Assembly: GCF_014280435.1 (NCBI RefSeq)
Contig: NZ_CP060388.1
Coordinates: 2,294,001-2,358,000, forward strand
DNA from: Sphingobium sp. KCTC 72723
GTDB lineage: Bacteria > Pseudomonadota > Alphaproteobacteria > Sphingomonadales > Sphingomonadaceae
Length of the DNA: 64,000 nt
Direction of reading: 5' to 3'
The notes under the pieces were generated by a model. That model was not told the origin of the DNA and ran no database searches. It saw only the letters and a list, made by a program, of their open reading frames with translations. Shown here one piece after another: positions 8,999-19,443 of this stretch (position 1 is its first letter; each line of letters opens with the position of its first letter). A program made the translations under genes and the position numbers.

Positions 8999-10769
8999 TC
9001 CGATAGATTTTAAGCGGGCCTTTGGTCGGCAGCGGGTCGAGCCAGCCGGGCGCGTTCCCGCTGGCCAATTGTGCTGCCAGGCCATGGGTGCTGGCTTGTC
9101 CATAAAGGCGATATTCGTTCAGGCCGTCACAGGTGACGAGGAAGGTTGCGCTGGTGCGGGTGATGACGTTGCGCGCGCGATCCGGCGAATCGGTGAAGCC
9201 TGCGATCACCGCCGTAATGCCCGCTACGTTGCGATGATGGGCAGTGCCGATCACGCCATGGCGCGTCTGCACCAATATGTCGGGACCGATGTCGAGCGGG
9301 GCGAACACAGTGGCGGGCGGCAGCGCCCGGAGCGGCGCCAGGACGGCGGCGCTGCGACAGTCGGCACTGGGCTTTTTTGCCGGTTCGGGCGTGGCGGCCC
9401 CCGCCACCCATAGCGCCGACAGGCCAGCGGGCGTCAGCAGCACCAGCATGACCGATCCCACGATCCGCACCAGCGCGAAGCCGGACGCCTGCACCCGCGC
9501 GAACAGTGTAGCGAGCAGCCAGGCGATGCCCGGCAGGGCAAAGAGATGGGCGACCGACAATGCGCGCATGACCATGACGGCGACGAGGATTGCGCCGGTC
9601 AGCAGCAGCGCCAGCGTCAGCCACCGCGCGCGCGCGCTATCCCGCGTGCGCCACGCCGCCAGCAGAGTCGCGCCAAGGCCGAGCAGCGGCGTCAGCAGGA
9701 TGACGCCACGCATAGACAGGCTCTGTTCCCAGAGCGGGCGGCCTTCCATCACCTGAAGATACCAGAGTTTATAGGCGAGCGGGCCAAGCGAGGCGAAGGG
9801 ATCCCCCGACAGGCAGGGTCCGCCGGTGACGAGGAACGTCGCCATGGCCGCGCCGCCGCCGATCGCCGCGACAAGGCAGCGACGGGTAGCAGTGTGCGAT
9901 CCGATCAGCCGGGCCGCTGCGGCAGTGGCCAGCGCAAGGGCGACGAGCGGCCAGAGATAGACGAAGGACAGCGCGTCGCAATAGGCGGCGAACAGCGCCG
10001 ATGGCCCGCGCAGCAATGCGAGCAACGGCAGCGCCGCACCGCCAAGCATGAGCGCGAAGGCGATGAAGCGGGGCGTCTGATCCTGCGCGATCCAGTGGCG
10101 CAGGGCGAAGGTCGCGGCGAACAGCGCGGCATAGGGCAGCGCTTCGCTGGAAATGTTGAGCCAGAGCGCCAGTGCCACGCCCGCAACGACGCCGCCACGC
10201 ATAACGCGCGGGTCCATCGCGCCGCACAGCGCCAGCGCGGCGAGCAGGATCTGCCAGCCATGATGGTCGATCCGCAACGGCGTGAACTGGACGAGGATGG
10301 AGGGCGCGGTGAGCAGGAGGATGACGCCGAGCAGCGCGACGCCCGCCCCTCCCATGCGGCGGGTCGCGGTGAACAGCGTCACGGTCAGGCCGCCGAGCAA
10401 CAGGAGCGGCGCGAGGATGCAAGCGAGCCGTTCCGCGCCAGCCGCACCGACCAAAGGCCGTAGCAGCAGAGCGAGCGCCGCGACTGGCATATCGACGATC
10501 CGCGACCAGTGCATCGGGCCGCCGATGGGCGGGTTCACGCGGTGCTGGCTAACGTCCCAAAAGGCCTGCCCGCCGATCCAGTCGCGAATTTGCGCCAGCC
10601 GCATCGCGTCGTCGGGATCGCGGAAAGCGAAGGCGGCATAGTCGCCCCGGAACAGCCACAGCATCGCTGCACTGCACAACAGCCATGCCAGCACCGCCCA
10701 CAGAGTGGCGCGGCGCAGTTCCGGCCGGGCATCAGGCGCGGGCAAAGACGCCATATTTGCGAATCGCAT
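8985..10769 (-). CDS. Polytopic membrane protein, possible GT-C type glycosyltransferase
   Basis: A 594-residue protein with about 11-12 hydrophobic segments and a C-terminal soluble domain. After the first membrane segment it has an acidic loop (FRDPDDAMRLAQIRDWIGG) followed by HRVNPPIGGPMHWSRIVD. Acidic residues in this first loop are typical of GT-C enzymes that use polyprenyl-linked sugars, but no family assignment is certain. The start at 10769 overlaps the gtrA-like gene by 38 bases; an ATG at 10754 would shorten this to 23. Its position after GtrA and a mutase-like flavoprotein supports a role in envelope glycan modification. It converges on msrB with a 14-base overlap. Confidence 0.6.
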   Translation of the reverse strand: MRFANMASLPAPDARPELRRATLWAVLAWLLCSAAMLWLFRGDYAAFAFRDPDDAMRLAQIRDWIGGQAFWDVSQHRVNPPIGGPMHWSRIVDMPVAALALLLRPLVGAAGAERLACILAPLLLLGGLTVTLFTATRRMGGAGVALLGVILLLTAPSILVQFTPLRIDHHGWQILLAALALCGAMDPRVMRGGVVAGVALALWLNISSEALPYAALFAATFALRHWIAQDQTPRFIAFALMLGGAALPLLALLRGPSALFAAYCDALSFVYLWPLVALALATAAAARLIGSHTATRRCLVAAIGGGAAMATFLVTGGPCLSGDPFASLGPLAYKLWYLQVMEGRPLWEQSLSMRGVILLTPLLGLGATLLAAWRTRDSARARWLTLALLLTGAILVAVMVMRALSVAHLFALPGIAWLLATLFARVQASGFALVRIVGSVMLVLLTPAGLSALWVAGAATPEPAKKPSADCRSAAVLAPLRALPPATVFAPLDIGPDILVQTRHGVIGTAHHRNVAGITAVIAGFTDSPDRARNVITRTSATFLVTCDGLNEYRLYGQASTHGLAAQLASGNAPGWLDPLPTKGPLKIYRIRRP

Positions 10770-11139
10770 AGACGGTGAGGAAACTGACCGGCACCGACGC
10801 CAGCTTGGCGAGGGCGGGCAGTATGTGCAGCGCGCTCAAGGCGCCGACGATGGCGACCGTGATGCCCATGCCCAGAACCGCGCTGGCGACGAAGCCAGCA
10901 CATTGCGCATGGGTCGGGCCTGCCCCGGTATCGAACACGAACCAGATGCTGAGGATCCAATGGACCAGCAGGCCCAGCGCATAGCCGCCAAAGGCCGCCA
11001 GTATGGGCGGTGCGCCCATCCGGTCGAGCAGCAGGAACAGCCCCATGTCGCTCGCCAAGGCGCAGATGCTGGCCAGCAGATAGCGGGCGAACATCAGGCG
11101 CGCGGCCAGTTGCGTCAGGGCGTGCAGCCTTTGAAACAC
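10732..11139 (-). CDS. GtrA family membrane protein
   Basis: A 135-residue protein with four transmembrane helices, matching the GtrA family. Members are thought to flip polyprenyl-phosphate-linked sugars, often glucose, across the inner membrane for O-antigen or other glycan decoration. Family features visible are the ALASDMGLFLLLDRMG region after the first helix, WILSIWFVF in the middle, and a basic end (AIRKYGVFARA). It lies 4 bases after the flavoprotein gene and overlaps the following membrane protein gene, so the three form a probable operon. Confidence 0.87.
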   Translation of the reverse strand: MFQRLHALTQLAARLMFARYLLASICALASDMGLFLLLDRMGAPPILAAFGGYALGLLVHWILSIWFVFDTGAGPTHAQCAGFVASAVLGMGITVAIVGALSALHILPALAKLASVPVSFLTVYAIRKYGVFARA

Positions 11140-11143
11140 CGGG

Positions 11144-12667
11144 TCAGGCAGCCTTCAGGCGCGACGGGACGGCGCGGACACTCGCCAGCGCAGCCTGCGC
11201 ATCGACATCCTGGCCCTCGTCCCCTGCTTCATGATATTCGGCATCTTCGTTCACGGACCACACGTCATGGATGCGCGCGCCCGCCACGATGTTGCGGACG
11301 GTCAGCATTGCCGTCATCATCGCATGATCCTGATTATTATAGCGGTGCATACCGTTGCGCCCGACCATGTGGAGCGTGGGATAGCGTTGCTCCAGTTCGG
11401 TGCGCATCGCCAGCACATTGGCGGCATAGGCGTCATCATAGACCGGATAGGCCTTTTCCTGCCGCACCACTGCGCCGCCCACGACATCATCGGGGTTGCA
11501 CAGGCCCAGCAGCGCCATTTCCTTCGTCGCCAGCGCGACCAGATCATCGTCGGTCGCGGACCACAGTCCGTCGCCTTCGAAACAGAAATATTCCAGGCCA
11601 ACACAGGCCAGCGTCGGGTCCGGCACCATTTCGGGCGACCAGCTGCGGAAATTCTGGATACGGCCGACCTGCACCTTGCTGTCGTGGATATAGATCCAGT
11701 TGTCGGGGAAGATATCCTGCCCCTTCACCATCAGCGCCACGGTCAGGAAGTCGCGATATTTCAGGTTCATCGCTTCGGGCAGAGTCGCAGGCAGCGGATG
11801 GATGCGCCCCGCCAGTTCGCGCATGGGGGCCGAAGAAATGACATGGGCCGCGTTGATGACGACGTCACCATCCGGTCCCTGCGCCACCAGACGCCAGCCA
11901 TTGGTCGCCTGATCCTGCTCCAGCCGCTTGAAGCTGTGGTCCATCAGCACCTGATTGCCGCCTTCCACCACGCGGTCGCGTGCGGCTTCCCACATCATGC
12001 CGGGGCCAAGGCGGGGGTAGCGGAATGTTTCCAGCAACGTCTTGGTGGCCATGCCGTCATTGGGTTTTTTATTCAGGCCAAGGCTGCGCTTGAGGCCATC
12101 GACAACCGCCCCCCAGAGCGACAAGCCCTTGATCCGCTGCGCCGCCCAGTCGGCCGACATTTCATCGCACGGCATCCCCCACACTTTTTCGGTGTAGGTC
12201 TTGAAGAAGATGGAAAAAAGCTTGTGGCCGAAGGCGTTGACGGTCCAGTCCTGAAAGGAGCGGACGTTGCGGTTGGGGAACAGGCGGGCCTTGGCGAAGC
12301 TGGCCATGCACAGCGTCGAGCGCCAGATGCCCAGATTCCACAGCGCTTCGAACGCGCGCAGCGGGTAGCTGTAGAATTTGCCTTCATAATAGATGCGGCT
12401 CATCCGGGGACGCTGGATGAAATCGTCGGGCAATATCTCGTTCCACAGGTCGACCACCTGCTGCGACTTTGAAAAGAAGCGATGGCCGCCAATGTCGAAG
12501 CGGAAACCGTCCAGTTCCACCGTGCGGCTGATCCCGCCGACATAGGTCGGGTCTTTTTCGATCACGGTCACGTTCATGCCCTGCTTTGTCAGCAGATAGG
12601 CAGCGGTCAGGCCCGCCGGGCCAGCGCCGATGATGGCAACGTCCACAGATCGGTCGGTACGCGGCAT
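11144..12667 (-). CDS. FAD-dependent oxidoreductase, UDP-galactopyranose-mutase-like
   Basis: A 507-residue flavoprotein. The N-terminus holds the FAD/NAD Rossmann motif GAGPAGLTAAYLL, then VIEKDPTYVGGISRT, a pattern shared with amine oxidases and UDP-galactopyranose mutases. The segment GFRFDIGGHRFFSKS matches proteins annotated as mutase-like or FAD-dependent oxidoreductases in polysaccharide clusters. The C-terminal GRNGMHRYNNQDHAM region is the second FAD-binding part. It heads a minus-strand group with GtrA and a possible GT-C enzyme, so a sugar-nucleotide or lipid-linked sugar is a likely substrate. The exact reaction is unknown. Confidence 0.75.
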   Translation of the reverse strand: MPRTDRSVDVAIIGAGPAGLTAAYLLTKQGMNVTVIEKDPTYVGGISRTVELDGFRFDIGGHRFFSKSQQVVDLWNEILPDDFIQRPRMSRIYYEGKFYSYPLRAFEALWNLGIWRSTLCMASFAKARLFPNRNVRSFQDWTVNAFGHKLFSIFFKTYTEKVWGMPCDEMSADWAAQRIKGLSLWGAVVDGLKRSLGLNKKPNDGMATKTLLETFRYPRLGPGMMWEAARDRVVEGGNQVLMDHSFKRLEQDQATNGWRLVAQGPDGDVVINAAHVISSAPMRELAGRIHPLPATLPEAMNLKYRDFLTVALMVKGQDIFPDNWIYIHDSKVQVGRIQNFRSWSPEMVPDPTLACVGLEYFCFEGDGLWSATDDDLVALATKEMALLGLCNPDDVVGGAVVRQEKAYPVYDDAYAANVLAMRTELEQRYPTLHMVGRNGMHRYNNQDHAMMTAMLTVRNIVAGARIHDVWSVNEDAEYHEAGDEGQDVDAQAALASVRAVPSRLKAA

Positions 12668-12784
12668 GGCAGGCTATTCCCCCGGATGGTCTTTCGTGCC
12701 GTCGGGAGTGAAGGAAATCCTCTAAGGACTGGTTAACGGCCGGTAAGGATCGGGACCGGAACGACCGTGCGATGCGCCAACGAC

Positions 12785-12821
12785 AAAGGGCCGCTCCGCA
12801 GGGGGTGCGGAACGGCCCTTT
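12785..12821 (-). terminator. Rho-independent type hairpin after urcA
   Basis: A 16-bp stem with one mismatch (AAAGGGCCG..TCCGCA against TGCGGA..CGGCCCTTT) with a G-rich 5-base loop. It has A/T ends on both sides and lies just downstream of the UrcA gene on the minus strand. Confidence 0.8.
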
Positions 12822-12855
12822 GCTCATCCCCTTCGTGCGGGGAACGGCAAGGCGA

Positions 12856-13188
12856 TCAGCCCTGGCGCTGGGCCATGGCGTTCAGGTCGCTGCGGGCGCC
12901 GTCGAGCGCTTCGCCAAAGCAGCTGCGATAGTCCTGGGTTACCGGCAGGATCGAGCCATTGACGAAACCGCATACCTGCTTGGCGGCGCGGGTCACGCGA
13001 TAGTCGGCACGGCGCAGGCCGTTGCTGCTGGCAAGGTTGAGGTCGGCGATCGACACAGTGATGCTGCGCGTTTCGGTGCCGGCGCGGCCATCGACGATCA
13101 CATCCATGTCGTTGCTGCCCGCACTGGCCATGCCGGGCAGGGCAAGGGCGATAGTGGCGGCAAGCACCACCAGAGTCTTCCGGGTCAT
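12856..13188 (-). CDS. UrcA family exported protein
   Basis: A 110-residue protein with a cleavable signal peptide (MTRKTLVVLAATIALALPG, ending ASAG). The mature part has the UrcA family pattern: SITVSIADLNLASSNG, then RADYRVTRAAKQVCG, and a second cysteine in RSCFGEALDGA. The two cysteines could form a periplasmic disulfide. UrcA proteins are common in sphingomonads and caulobacters and have no known function. The start at 13188 follows AGGAGA by about six bases. It is a single-gene unit closed by a strong hairpin. Confidence 0.85.
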   Translation of the reverse strand: MTRKTLVVLAATIALALPGMASAGSNDMDVIVDGRAGTETRSITVSIADLNLASSNGLRRADYRVTRAAKQVCGFVNGSILPVTQDYRSCFGEALDGARSDLNAMAQRQG

Positions 13189-13345
13189 CCATATTCTCCT
13201 GTCGAACATTTTTCTTTTCTGCCCAACGCCTGACTTGGGCTTCGGGTCCATGCCTAAATAGGCCTGCCCGATGGTTTTGAAAAGAGGCCAGTTGCGCAAA
13301 AGTGGCGGAAAACCGTTATTTTGCGGGTGCGAAGAGTTTTTGGTG

Positions 13346-13495
13346 ATGGGCTTTGCCCATGGGTGCCGCACCGGCCCGCTCCCCCATCCGGCCTCCCACA
13401 GAATATCCTGAATGGGAGGCCGGGTGGGGTTCAAACGAGTCACGTGCCTCGTTTGAAGGCCGGTGCGGCCAAAAATCCGCTCTTTCGCGGATTTT
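13346..13495. repeat. Structured intergenic element, cloverleaf-like set of stems
   Basis: The 318-base gap between the UrcA gene and purH holds no credible gene but is highly structured. A small hairpin ATGGGC-TTT-GCCCAT (13346-13360) is followed by a perfect 12-bp outer stem GCCGCACCGGCC (13365-13376) with its complement at 13458-13469. Inside are two hairpins: CCGGCCTCCCA (13388-13398) with 13413-13423, and TTCAAACGAG (13430-13439) with 13448-13457. A fourth hairpin, AAAATCCGC/GCGGATTTT (13472-13495), follows. It could be a structured RNA, a mobile palindromic element, or the leader/trailer of a flanking gene. Confidence 0.8.
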
Positions 13496-13506
13496 CAAAC
13501 AGACTC

Positions 13507-15120
13507 TCAATGCCGGAAGTGGCGCATTCCGGTGAACACCATGGCGAGGCCCGCTTCGTCGGCGGCGGCGATGACTTCATCGTCGCGGATGGAACCGCCC
13601 GGCTGGATCACCGCCGTAGCGCCCGCCTCTACGGCGGCGAGCAGGCCGTCGGCGAAGGGGAAGAAAGCGTCGGACGCGACCGCCGACCCAATAGTGCGCG
13701 GTGCGCTCCAGCCTGCCTTTTCGGCGGCATCCTTGGCCTTCCACGCGGCGATGCGCGCGGATTCAAGGCGGTTCATCTGGCCCGCGCCCACGCCCGCTGT
13801 GCTGCCGTCCTTGGCATAGACGATAGCGTTGGATTTCACATGCTTGGCCACGGTCCAGGCGAACAGGCAGTCGTCCAGTTCCTGGGGCGTGGGTTCGCGC
13901 TTCGTCACGACCTTGAGCGCGTCGCGGCTGATCTGGCCATTGTCGCGGCTCTGGACCAGCACGCCGCCTGCAATCGTCTTGAGTTGCAGGCCAGCGCGCG
14001 CCGGATCGGGCAGGTCGCCGGTCAGCAGCAGGCGCAAATTCTTTTTCTTCGCGAATATGGCGCGGGCAGCATCGTCGGCACCCGGCGCGGCGACGACTTC
14101 GGTGAAGATGCCGCTGATCGCTTCGGCGGTCGGGCCGTCGAGCGGGCGGTTGACCGCGATGATGCCGCCGAACGCCGACACGCTGTCGCAGGCGAGCGCG
14201 GCTTCATAGGCTTCGATCAGCGTATCGCCAGTCGCCACGCCGCAGGGGTTGGCGTGCTTGACGATGACCACCGTGGGCGGGCCGTCGCGAAATTCGCTGA
14301 CCAGTTCGAGCGCGGCGTCGGCATCGTTATAATTATTGTAGGACAGTTCCTTACCCTGCACCTGTTTCGCCTGCGCGATGCCATTGGCGGACGGGCTGGT
14401 GGGCAGATAGAGCGCGGCGGACTGGTGCGGGTTTTCGCCATAGCGCAGCGTGGTGGAGAGCGTGCTGGCGACCGCCAGCGTCTGCGGGAACATCTCCCCC
14501 TGATCGGCGAAGGCGAACCAGCTGGCTATCATCGAGTCATAAGCGGCGGTCGCGGCATAAGCCTTTGCCGCGCACATCCGGCGGAAGTCGTAGCTGGTGC
14601 CGCCCGCCTTTTCCGCCATTTCCGCGATCAGCCGGGCATAGTCGGCGGGGTCGGTGACGATGACGACGCTTTCATGGTTCTTGGCGGCGGAACGCACCAT
14701 CGACGGGCCGCCAATGTCGATATTCTCGATGATCTCTTCGCGCTCGGCACCCTTGGCCACGGTCGCGGCGAACGGGTAGAGGTTGACCACCACCAGGTCG
14801 ATCGCACCGATTTCGTGTTCGTCCATCGACGCGACATGGTCCGGGTTGTTGCGCACCGCGAGCAGGCCGCCATGCACCTTGGGATGCAGCGTCTTGACCC
14901 GGCCATCCATCATTTCGGGGAAGCCGGTCAGGTCGGAAATGTCCATGACATCCAGCCCCGCATCGCGCAGCGCCTTTGCCGTGCCGCCAGTGGACACAAG
15001 TTCGACGCCATGGTCGCTGAGCGCCCGGCCCAGGTCGATGAGGCCCGCCTTGTCCGAGACGGACAGGAGCGCGCGTTTGATGGTGACGTCGGCGGGGGTT
15101 GCGGTAGGGGTGGCAGTCAT
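13507..15120 (-). CDS. purH: Bifunctional AICAR formyltransferase / IMP cyclohydrolase
   Basis: PurH catalyses the last two steps of de novo IMP synthesis: formylation of AICAR with 10-formyl-tetrahydrofolate, then ring closure. At 537 residues it has the full two-domain length. The N-terminal MGS-like cyclohydrolase domain shows [26 protein letters not shown] and [15 protein letters not shown]. The C-terminal formyltransferase part includes [35 protein letters not shown] and [10 protein letters not shown]. The gene is preceded on its strand by the GT87 gene across 35 bases. Confidence 0.97.
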   Translation of the reverse strand: MTATPTATPADVTIKRALLSVSDKAGLIDLGRALSDHGVELVSTGGTAKALRDAGLDVMDISDLTGFPEMMDGRVKTLHPKVHGGLLAVRNNPDHVASMDEHEIGAIDLVVVNLYPFAATVAKGAEREEIIENIDIGGPSMVRSAAKNHESVVIVTDPADYARLIAEMAEKAGGTSYDFRRMCAAKAYAATAAYDSMIASWFAFADQGEMFPQTLAVASTLSTTLRYGENPHQSAALYLPTSPSANGIAQAKQVQGKELSYNNYNDADAALELVSEFRDGPPTVVIVKHANPCGVATGDTLIEAYEAALACDSVSAFGGIIAVNRPLDGPTAEAISGIFTEVVAAPGADDAARAIFAKKKNLRLLLTGDLPDPARAGLQLKTIAGGVLVQSRDNGQISRDALKVVTKREPTPQELDDCLFAWTVAKHVKSNAIVYAKDGSTAGVGAGQMNRLESARIAAWKAKDAAEKAGWSAPRTIGSAVASDAFFPFADGLLAAVEAGATAVIQPGGSIRDDEVIAAADEAGLAMVFTGMRHFRH

Positions 15121-15155
15121 GGGGGAAAAGGCTTCCTGCTGTTCGGGTGCCGCTT

Positions 15156-16346
15156 TCAGGCTTGCCGCAGCCCTCTAGTCCCCTGCCGCGCAAAAATACA
15201 GCCCCCGATCAGCATCGGCCATAGCGTAAGCGCGCCGACGGCCACGCCTGTCCCCAGCGCCGCCAGCGCCACGAACAACGGGGTCAGGATCGCCAGGCCG
15301 ATCCGCGCATGAAGCGCGCCATCCCCTTCGCGCCACAACCACAGCGCAGCCAGCCCGGCCATGACGCAATCATAGTCGCTGACATAAAGCGATCCGGTCA
15401 GCACGCCCATCACCAGCATGGCCATGGCGCGCGGCGAGGCACCCTCCGCCCGCCATATGCGCACGACAAGCAGCGCGACCAGTGCGCTTGCCACCAGTTG
15501 CGCGGCATAGGCAGCGGCCACGCTGGGCCCCAGATGGCGCACCAATATGAAGATGGAGATCATCCGGTGCCAGGTGCCGTCCCCCTGCTCCAATATCGCG
15601 GTCTTGAGCATCGCGCCCTGTTGAACATAGGCGAGCCAGGATTGCAGGCCGAACAGGGGCAAGGTGAGCAGGATCAGCATCGTCGCGGTCGCCCCGAACG
15701 CCGCGAGCGCGCGATATTGCCGCCCGGCCAGCAGCGCGAGCGGAATGAGCCAGCCCAGTTGCGGCTTGACGACGAATAGCGCCAGAATCGCCCCGGCCAG
15801 CACCGGCCGGTCGCGCAGCAGGATCAGTCCCCAGCCCAGAATCGCTGCGGTCCAGCAGCCATTTTGCCCGCTTATCGCGTTGATCATCACCGCCGGCAGG
15901 GCAAGCGCGAGCAGTACGCCATTGGCAGGCGACAGGCGCCGCATCGCCATGGCGAACGCCCACCAGCCACCCAGTTGCCACACGACCCACGCCGCGCCGT
16001 AGGGCAGCAGCCCCAGCGGCGCGGTAATCACCCACATGACCGGCGGATAGCTGTAGTGATAGAGATGGATCGGCCCGCCGACGATCGCGGTTTCAAAGTC
16101 GTGAAAGCGCGCCAGATCGTAGATGAGCGCGCTTTGCCCCGATATGGCCAGCCGCGCCGCCGACCAGAAATTCAGGAAATCCTCGCCAAAGGGATGGCCC
16201 GCGCCGTCGGTCATGCCGACCCGCCATTGCCGCGCGATATAGACGCAGAACAGCAGCGCCATGATGACGCACCAGGACCGGGCGATGCGTCGCCATTGCG
16301 CCACCTCCACCTGTTCCAATATGCGCAATGGTGCCGACAGCATCAT
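15156..16346 (-). CDS. GT87 (DUF2029) family glycosyltransferase-like membrane protein
   Basis: A 396-residue polytopic protein with about ten hydrophobic segments. It fits the GT87/DUF2029 family of polyprenyl-phosphate-mannose-type transferases: an acidic motif after the first helix ([17 protein letters not shown]), then [18 protein letters not shown], and [19 protein letters not shown]. Known members act on mycobacterial lipomannan; here the sugar and acceptor are not known. It probably contributes to an envelope glycan along with the flippase and GtrA genes elsewhere in the window. No signal peptide is seen beyond the first membrane anchor. Confidence 0.78.
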   Translation of the reverse strand: MMLSAPLRILEQVEVAQWRRIARSWCVIMALLFCVYIARQWRVGMTDGAGHPFGEDFLNFWSAARLAISGQSALIYDLARFHDFETAIVGGPIHLYHYSYPPVMWVITAPLGLLPYGAAWVVWQLGGWWAFAMAMRRLSPANGVLLALALPAVMINAISGQNGCWTAAILGWGLILLRDRPVLAGAILALFVVKPQLGWLIPLALLAGRQYRALAAFGATATMLILLTLPLFGLQSWLAYVQQGAMLKTAILEQGDGTWHRMISIFILVRHLGPSVAAAYAAQLVASALVALLVVRIWRAEGASPRAMAMLVMGVLTGSLYVSDYDCVMAGLAALWLWREGDGALHARIGLAILTPLFVALAALGTGVAVGALTLWPMLIGGCIFARQGTRGLRQA

Positions 16347-16403
16347 TGGCTCTGGCTAGGGCAAAAGGGTAAACAGGCGTTAAAGGCCTGGATTTGGGAC
16401 GCT

Positions 16404-18170
16404 CTACCCCACCCGCTTGAACAGCCAGCCTATGCTCGATCCGCCGGGCAGCGCTTCGCTGGTCACGACCAGTTGCTTTGTCGGATGCGGGCGGCCGTCC
16501 GGGTCGACCCACAGGCTGTCCTCCAGCGTCAGCACGCCCGATCCGGTGCGATATTGCCACAGCGCGCCCATGTCGATGCGCAGCAGCGCGGCCTGATTGT
16601 CGGCGGTCAGGGTCGGTTCGACACCGGGGGCGAGGTGGAAGCGCAGCAGGACCGGCAGTTTGGCGGGCTTGCGACGGCGTTCGGCGGGGGTGAGCATATC
16701 CTCCCCCCGGATTTCCTTGCCATCGCCGCTGACCATCAGCAGGCGGCGGTGGATATAGCCGATGCGGCGGACATAGCCGTCATGCGACAGTTCCACCCGG
16801 CTGCCATTGTCCAGTTCCTGCCGGTTCAGTTCGACTTCGGTCACGCCCCGGCCCAGCGTGCCGTCGGGCATCAGCGCGGTGCTGTTGCAATCGTCCAGCA
16901 CCAGCGTGCTGTGCGCGGCGGTGGTGCGCAGCCCCTGCGCCAGGTCGCGGGGGATCCATGCCCCCTCCAGCCCTGCGCCGCCGCAATTGACGATCAGCCG
17001 ATGCGGGCCGTCGCTGATTTCGATCGCGCCGGTGGAGGCGCAGCCCGCTTCGGCCAGCCGGGCGACCGGCGGCGGGGCCGCGTCGATCTGCACCACCGTC
17101 GCGCCCGCGGCGATCCGTTGATAGCCCCAGTCGCGCGCCTGCCGCAGCGGACGGGCGCGCACACCGCTCGCCTGCACGATGCCCTGCACCGTGGCGGGGG
17201 CAATGGCCCCTGCGCCCTGCCAGTTGCCAAGCCCGCCATCGCCATGGGTCAGGCCCAGCAAGGCGGGGACCGCGCGGGCTAGCGCGTCAATCAGCACAGC
17301 GGGTCGTGCTTCGCGCCGCACGTCATAGACCGCGCCCAGCATCGTCAGCGCCATGATCGCTTCGACCTGCGCCAGCGGAGATCGCGACACGATGCCGCCA
17401 TCGGGGTGAAAGCCGGTATCGATGGCGCGGCGCAGCCCGGCCTCGCCGAACAATTTGCGCGCATTGCCGCCGGGGATTAGCATGGAGGCCGCGACGATCG
17501 CGCTCCAGGCGACGATGCGGGGCAGGCCCATCGGTGCCTTATCGGCGCTACGATCGAGATGACGGGCGGTGCGGGCGATGCAGTTGAGGACCAGCGAACG
17601 ATAGACAAGATCGCTAGACGACAGGATCAGCGGCGCATGGGCGGTCCAGAACAGCAGCCGCCAGCCCGCATTGTCGGCGCGCCATGCCGGTTCGCTGGGC
17701 GTTTCATGGTGAGTCGCCAGCCATTTGCGCATCACCCCTTCGGCGATCGGCGCGCCCTGTTCGCGCGTGCCGGCCCCGGCCAGATCGCGCAGCCAGGCAA
17801 AGCTGTGCAGATGGTCGGCAAAGGCGGGGCCAAGGTCCAGCCGCGCAAAATCGAGCGTATCGAGCGGCTGCTTCTTGCCCCGGAACAGGACATAGCCCGA
17901 CCGGATCGCCTGCCCGGAGCGCGCATCGCCCGGCACCGCATCGTCCGGCACGGCCAGCAATTTCAGCGGATATTTGCCCTTGAGCTTGCGCCCGTGGATC
18001 GGCGTTTTCCAGCTGAGCAGATAGAAATGATTGGCGATTCTCTGCGCCAGCGACAGCCCCTTGTCATCCGCGACGCGGATGAGCCGCTTGCCCTGCTCGA
18101 TTCCATCGTCGGCCGCCTGCACGTCGGCGTCCGGCGGAGGACCGGGGGAGATGCGCCGGGGCGTGTTCAC
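16404..18170 (-). CDS. Heparinase II/III family protein
   Basis: A 588-residue protein with an N-terminal all-alpha toroid region followed by a beta-rich heparinase II/III-like domain. The C-terminal half shows [14 protein letters not shown], a typical motif of this family, then [10 protein letters not shown]. No export signal is evident at the predicted N-terminus. Family members degrade or remodel acidic polysaccharides by lyase chemistry; many uncharacterised alphaproteobacterial ones occur beside glycan genes. The GTG start at 18170 overlaps the rpe stop as GTGA, so it is coupled to rpe. The substrate is unknown. Confidence 0.8.
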   Translation of the reverse strand: MNTPRRISPGPPPDADVQAADDGIEQGKRLIRVADDKGLSLAQRIANHFYLLSWKTPIHGRKLKGKYPLKLLAVPDDAVPGDARSGQAIRSGYVLFRGKKQPLDTLDFARLDLGPAFADHLHSFAWLRDLAGAGTREQGAPIAEGVMRKWLATHHETPSEPAWRADNAGWRLLFWTAHAPLILSSSDLVYRSLVLNCIARTARHLDRSADKAPMGLPRIVAWSAIVAASMLIPGGNARKLFGEAGLRRAIDTGFHPDGGIVSRSPLAQVEAIMALTMLGAVYDVRREARPAVLIDALARAVPALLGLTHGDGGLGNWQGAGAIAPATVQGIVQASGVRARPLRQARDWGYQRIAAGATVVQIDAAPPPVARLAEAGCASTGAIEISDGPHRLIVNCGGAGLEGAWIPRDLAQGLRTTAAHSTLVLDDCNSTALMPDGTLGRGVTEVELNRQELDNGSRVELSHDGYVRRIGYIHRRLLMVSGDGKEIRGEDMLTPAERRRKPAKLPVLLRFHLAPGVEPTLTADNQAALLRIDMGALWQYRTGSGVLTLEDSLWVDPDGRPHPTKQLVVTSEALPGGSSIGWLFKRVG

Positions 18171-18829
18171 CCGCCCCGCAACGTCCTGATATTGTCGGCA
18201 TAGGCAGCCTGCCCGCCCCGGAAGGTGGCGGTGCCAGCGACCAGCACGTCCGCACCCGCCGCAATCGCCTTTGGCGCGGTGGTGAAATCGATCCCGCCAT
18301 CGACCTGCAAGCGAATGTCGCGCCCGCTCTTGTCGATCATCTTGCGGATCGCCTCGATCTTGCGCAGTTGGTTTTCGATGAAGCTTTGCCCACCAAAACC
18401 GGGATTGACGCTCATCACCAGGATGAGGTCGACGTCGTCGATCAGATAATCCAGCATCTTGGCAGGGGTGCCGGGGTTCAGCACCACGCCCGCCTGCACG
18501 CCCAGCGACTTGATATACTGGATCGAGCGATGAATGTGCGGACCCGCTTCGGGATGGACGGTCAATATGTCCGCCCCCGCCTGCGCAAAGGCATCCAGAT
18601 ACTGGTCCACCGGCGAGATCATGAGGTGAACGTCGAACGTCTTTTGCGTGTGCGGGCGCAACGCCTTCACCACTGCCGGGCCGATCGTGATATTCGGCAC
18701 GAAATGGCCGTCCATCACGTCTATATGGATCCAGTCGCAGCCTGCTTCGTCGATGGCGCGCACCTCCTCACCCAGACGGGCGAAGTCGGCGGACAGGATG
18801 GAGGGCGAGATGAGAATGGGACGGGTCAT
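18167..18829 (-). CDS. rpe: Ribulose-phosphate 3-epimerase
   Basis: Rpe interconverts ribulose 5-phosphate and xylulose 5-phosphate in the pentose phosphate pathway. The 220-residue TIM-barrel protein shows the family landmarks: [17 protein letters not shown] at the start, [17 protein letters not shown] with the metal-binding His and Asp, [14 protein letters not shown], and LQVDGGI with the second catalytic Asp. Length is normal. It is followed, with a 4-base overlap, by the heparinase-like gene. Confidence 0.96.
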   Translation of the reverse strand: MTRPILISPSILSADFARLGEEVRAIDEAGCDWIHIDVMDGHFVPNITIGPAVVKALRPHTQKTFDVHLMISPVDQYLDAFAQAGADILTVHPEAGPHIHRSIQYIKSLGVQAGVVLNPGTPAKMLDYLIDDVDLILVMSVNPGFGGQSFIENQLRKIEAIRKMIDKSGRDIRLQVDGGIDFTTAPKAIAAGADVLVAGTATFRGGQAAYADNIRTLRGG

Positions 18830-18899
18830 TAACCGATCGCCTTAGCCATGGCTTGGCCGTAGGGCAACGGGGATTTGCACCGTCCAGCGATGCGGGCGA

Positions 18900-19391
18900 T
18901 TACAGCATTACGAAGATGGTCGGGTCCAGCCTTTTGGAACAGAGCGCGCCATGGGGCAGCAATTGTTTGACCCCGTGCAGGCCCACCACATCGCCCAGAT
19001 CGTCCAGCACCGGCGCGGCCACCAGTCGCATCGCGCACTGGCCGCCAGCGTCGGCCTGATGAATGTCCACGTCCAGCGTGAACCCGCGCCGATGGCGAAT
19101 GGCGTAAGTGCGCAACCGCTCCATCGCCAGCCGCGATTCCGGCGCATAGAGCGAGACGGACAAGGCGCGCGGCACCGGAATATGCCGTTCCAGGCCGAAT
19201 ATGTCGTACACCCCCGCCGTCCAGGTCAGGCTGTCATCCTTCAGGTCGCAATGCCACAGGCCCAGCCCCCGTTCCGCCAGCGCCGCATCGTTGCGCGCCA
19301 GCGAGGGATCCAGCGCGACGGGGGCCAGATGTTCATGCAGTTCGTACAGCGGCCAGCTATGATGCAGCGGCAAAGGTTCGATCGGACGCAC
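18900..19391 (-). CDS. PAS-fold domain protein
   Basis: A 163-residue single-domain protein. Residues about 40-115 resemble a PAS_3-type fold: LGLWHCDLKDDSLTWTAGVY followed by DIFGLERHIPVPRALSVSLYAPESR. There is no attached output domain (no kinase, GGDEF or HTH), so it may be a stand-alone sensor or a partner for another protein. The last 50 residues continue the PAS core. The gene lies between rsmB and rpe on the same strand. Ligand and partner are unknown. Confidence 0.65.
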   Translation of the reverse strand: MRPIEPLPLHHSWPLYELHEHLAPVALDPSLARNDAALAERGLGLWHCDLKDDSLTWTAGVYDIFGLERHIPVPRALSVSLYAPESRLAMERLRTYAIRHRRGFTLDVDIHQADAGGQCAMRLVAAPVLDDLGDVVGLHGVKQLLPHGALCSKRLDPTIFVML

Positions 19392-19443
19392 AGCGCACCT
19401 TCCAGACGGGGAAAGACCATCCTAAGTGCTTCATGGTTAAGAG

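Noticed and set aside
13321..15312. A 663-codon plus-strand frame opposite purH
   Set aside because: Composition and position show that it mirrors purH; purH motifs are complete.
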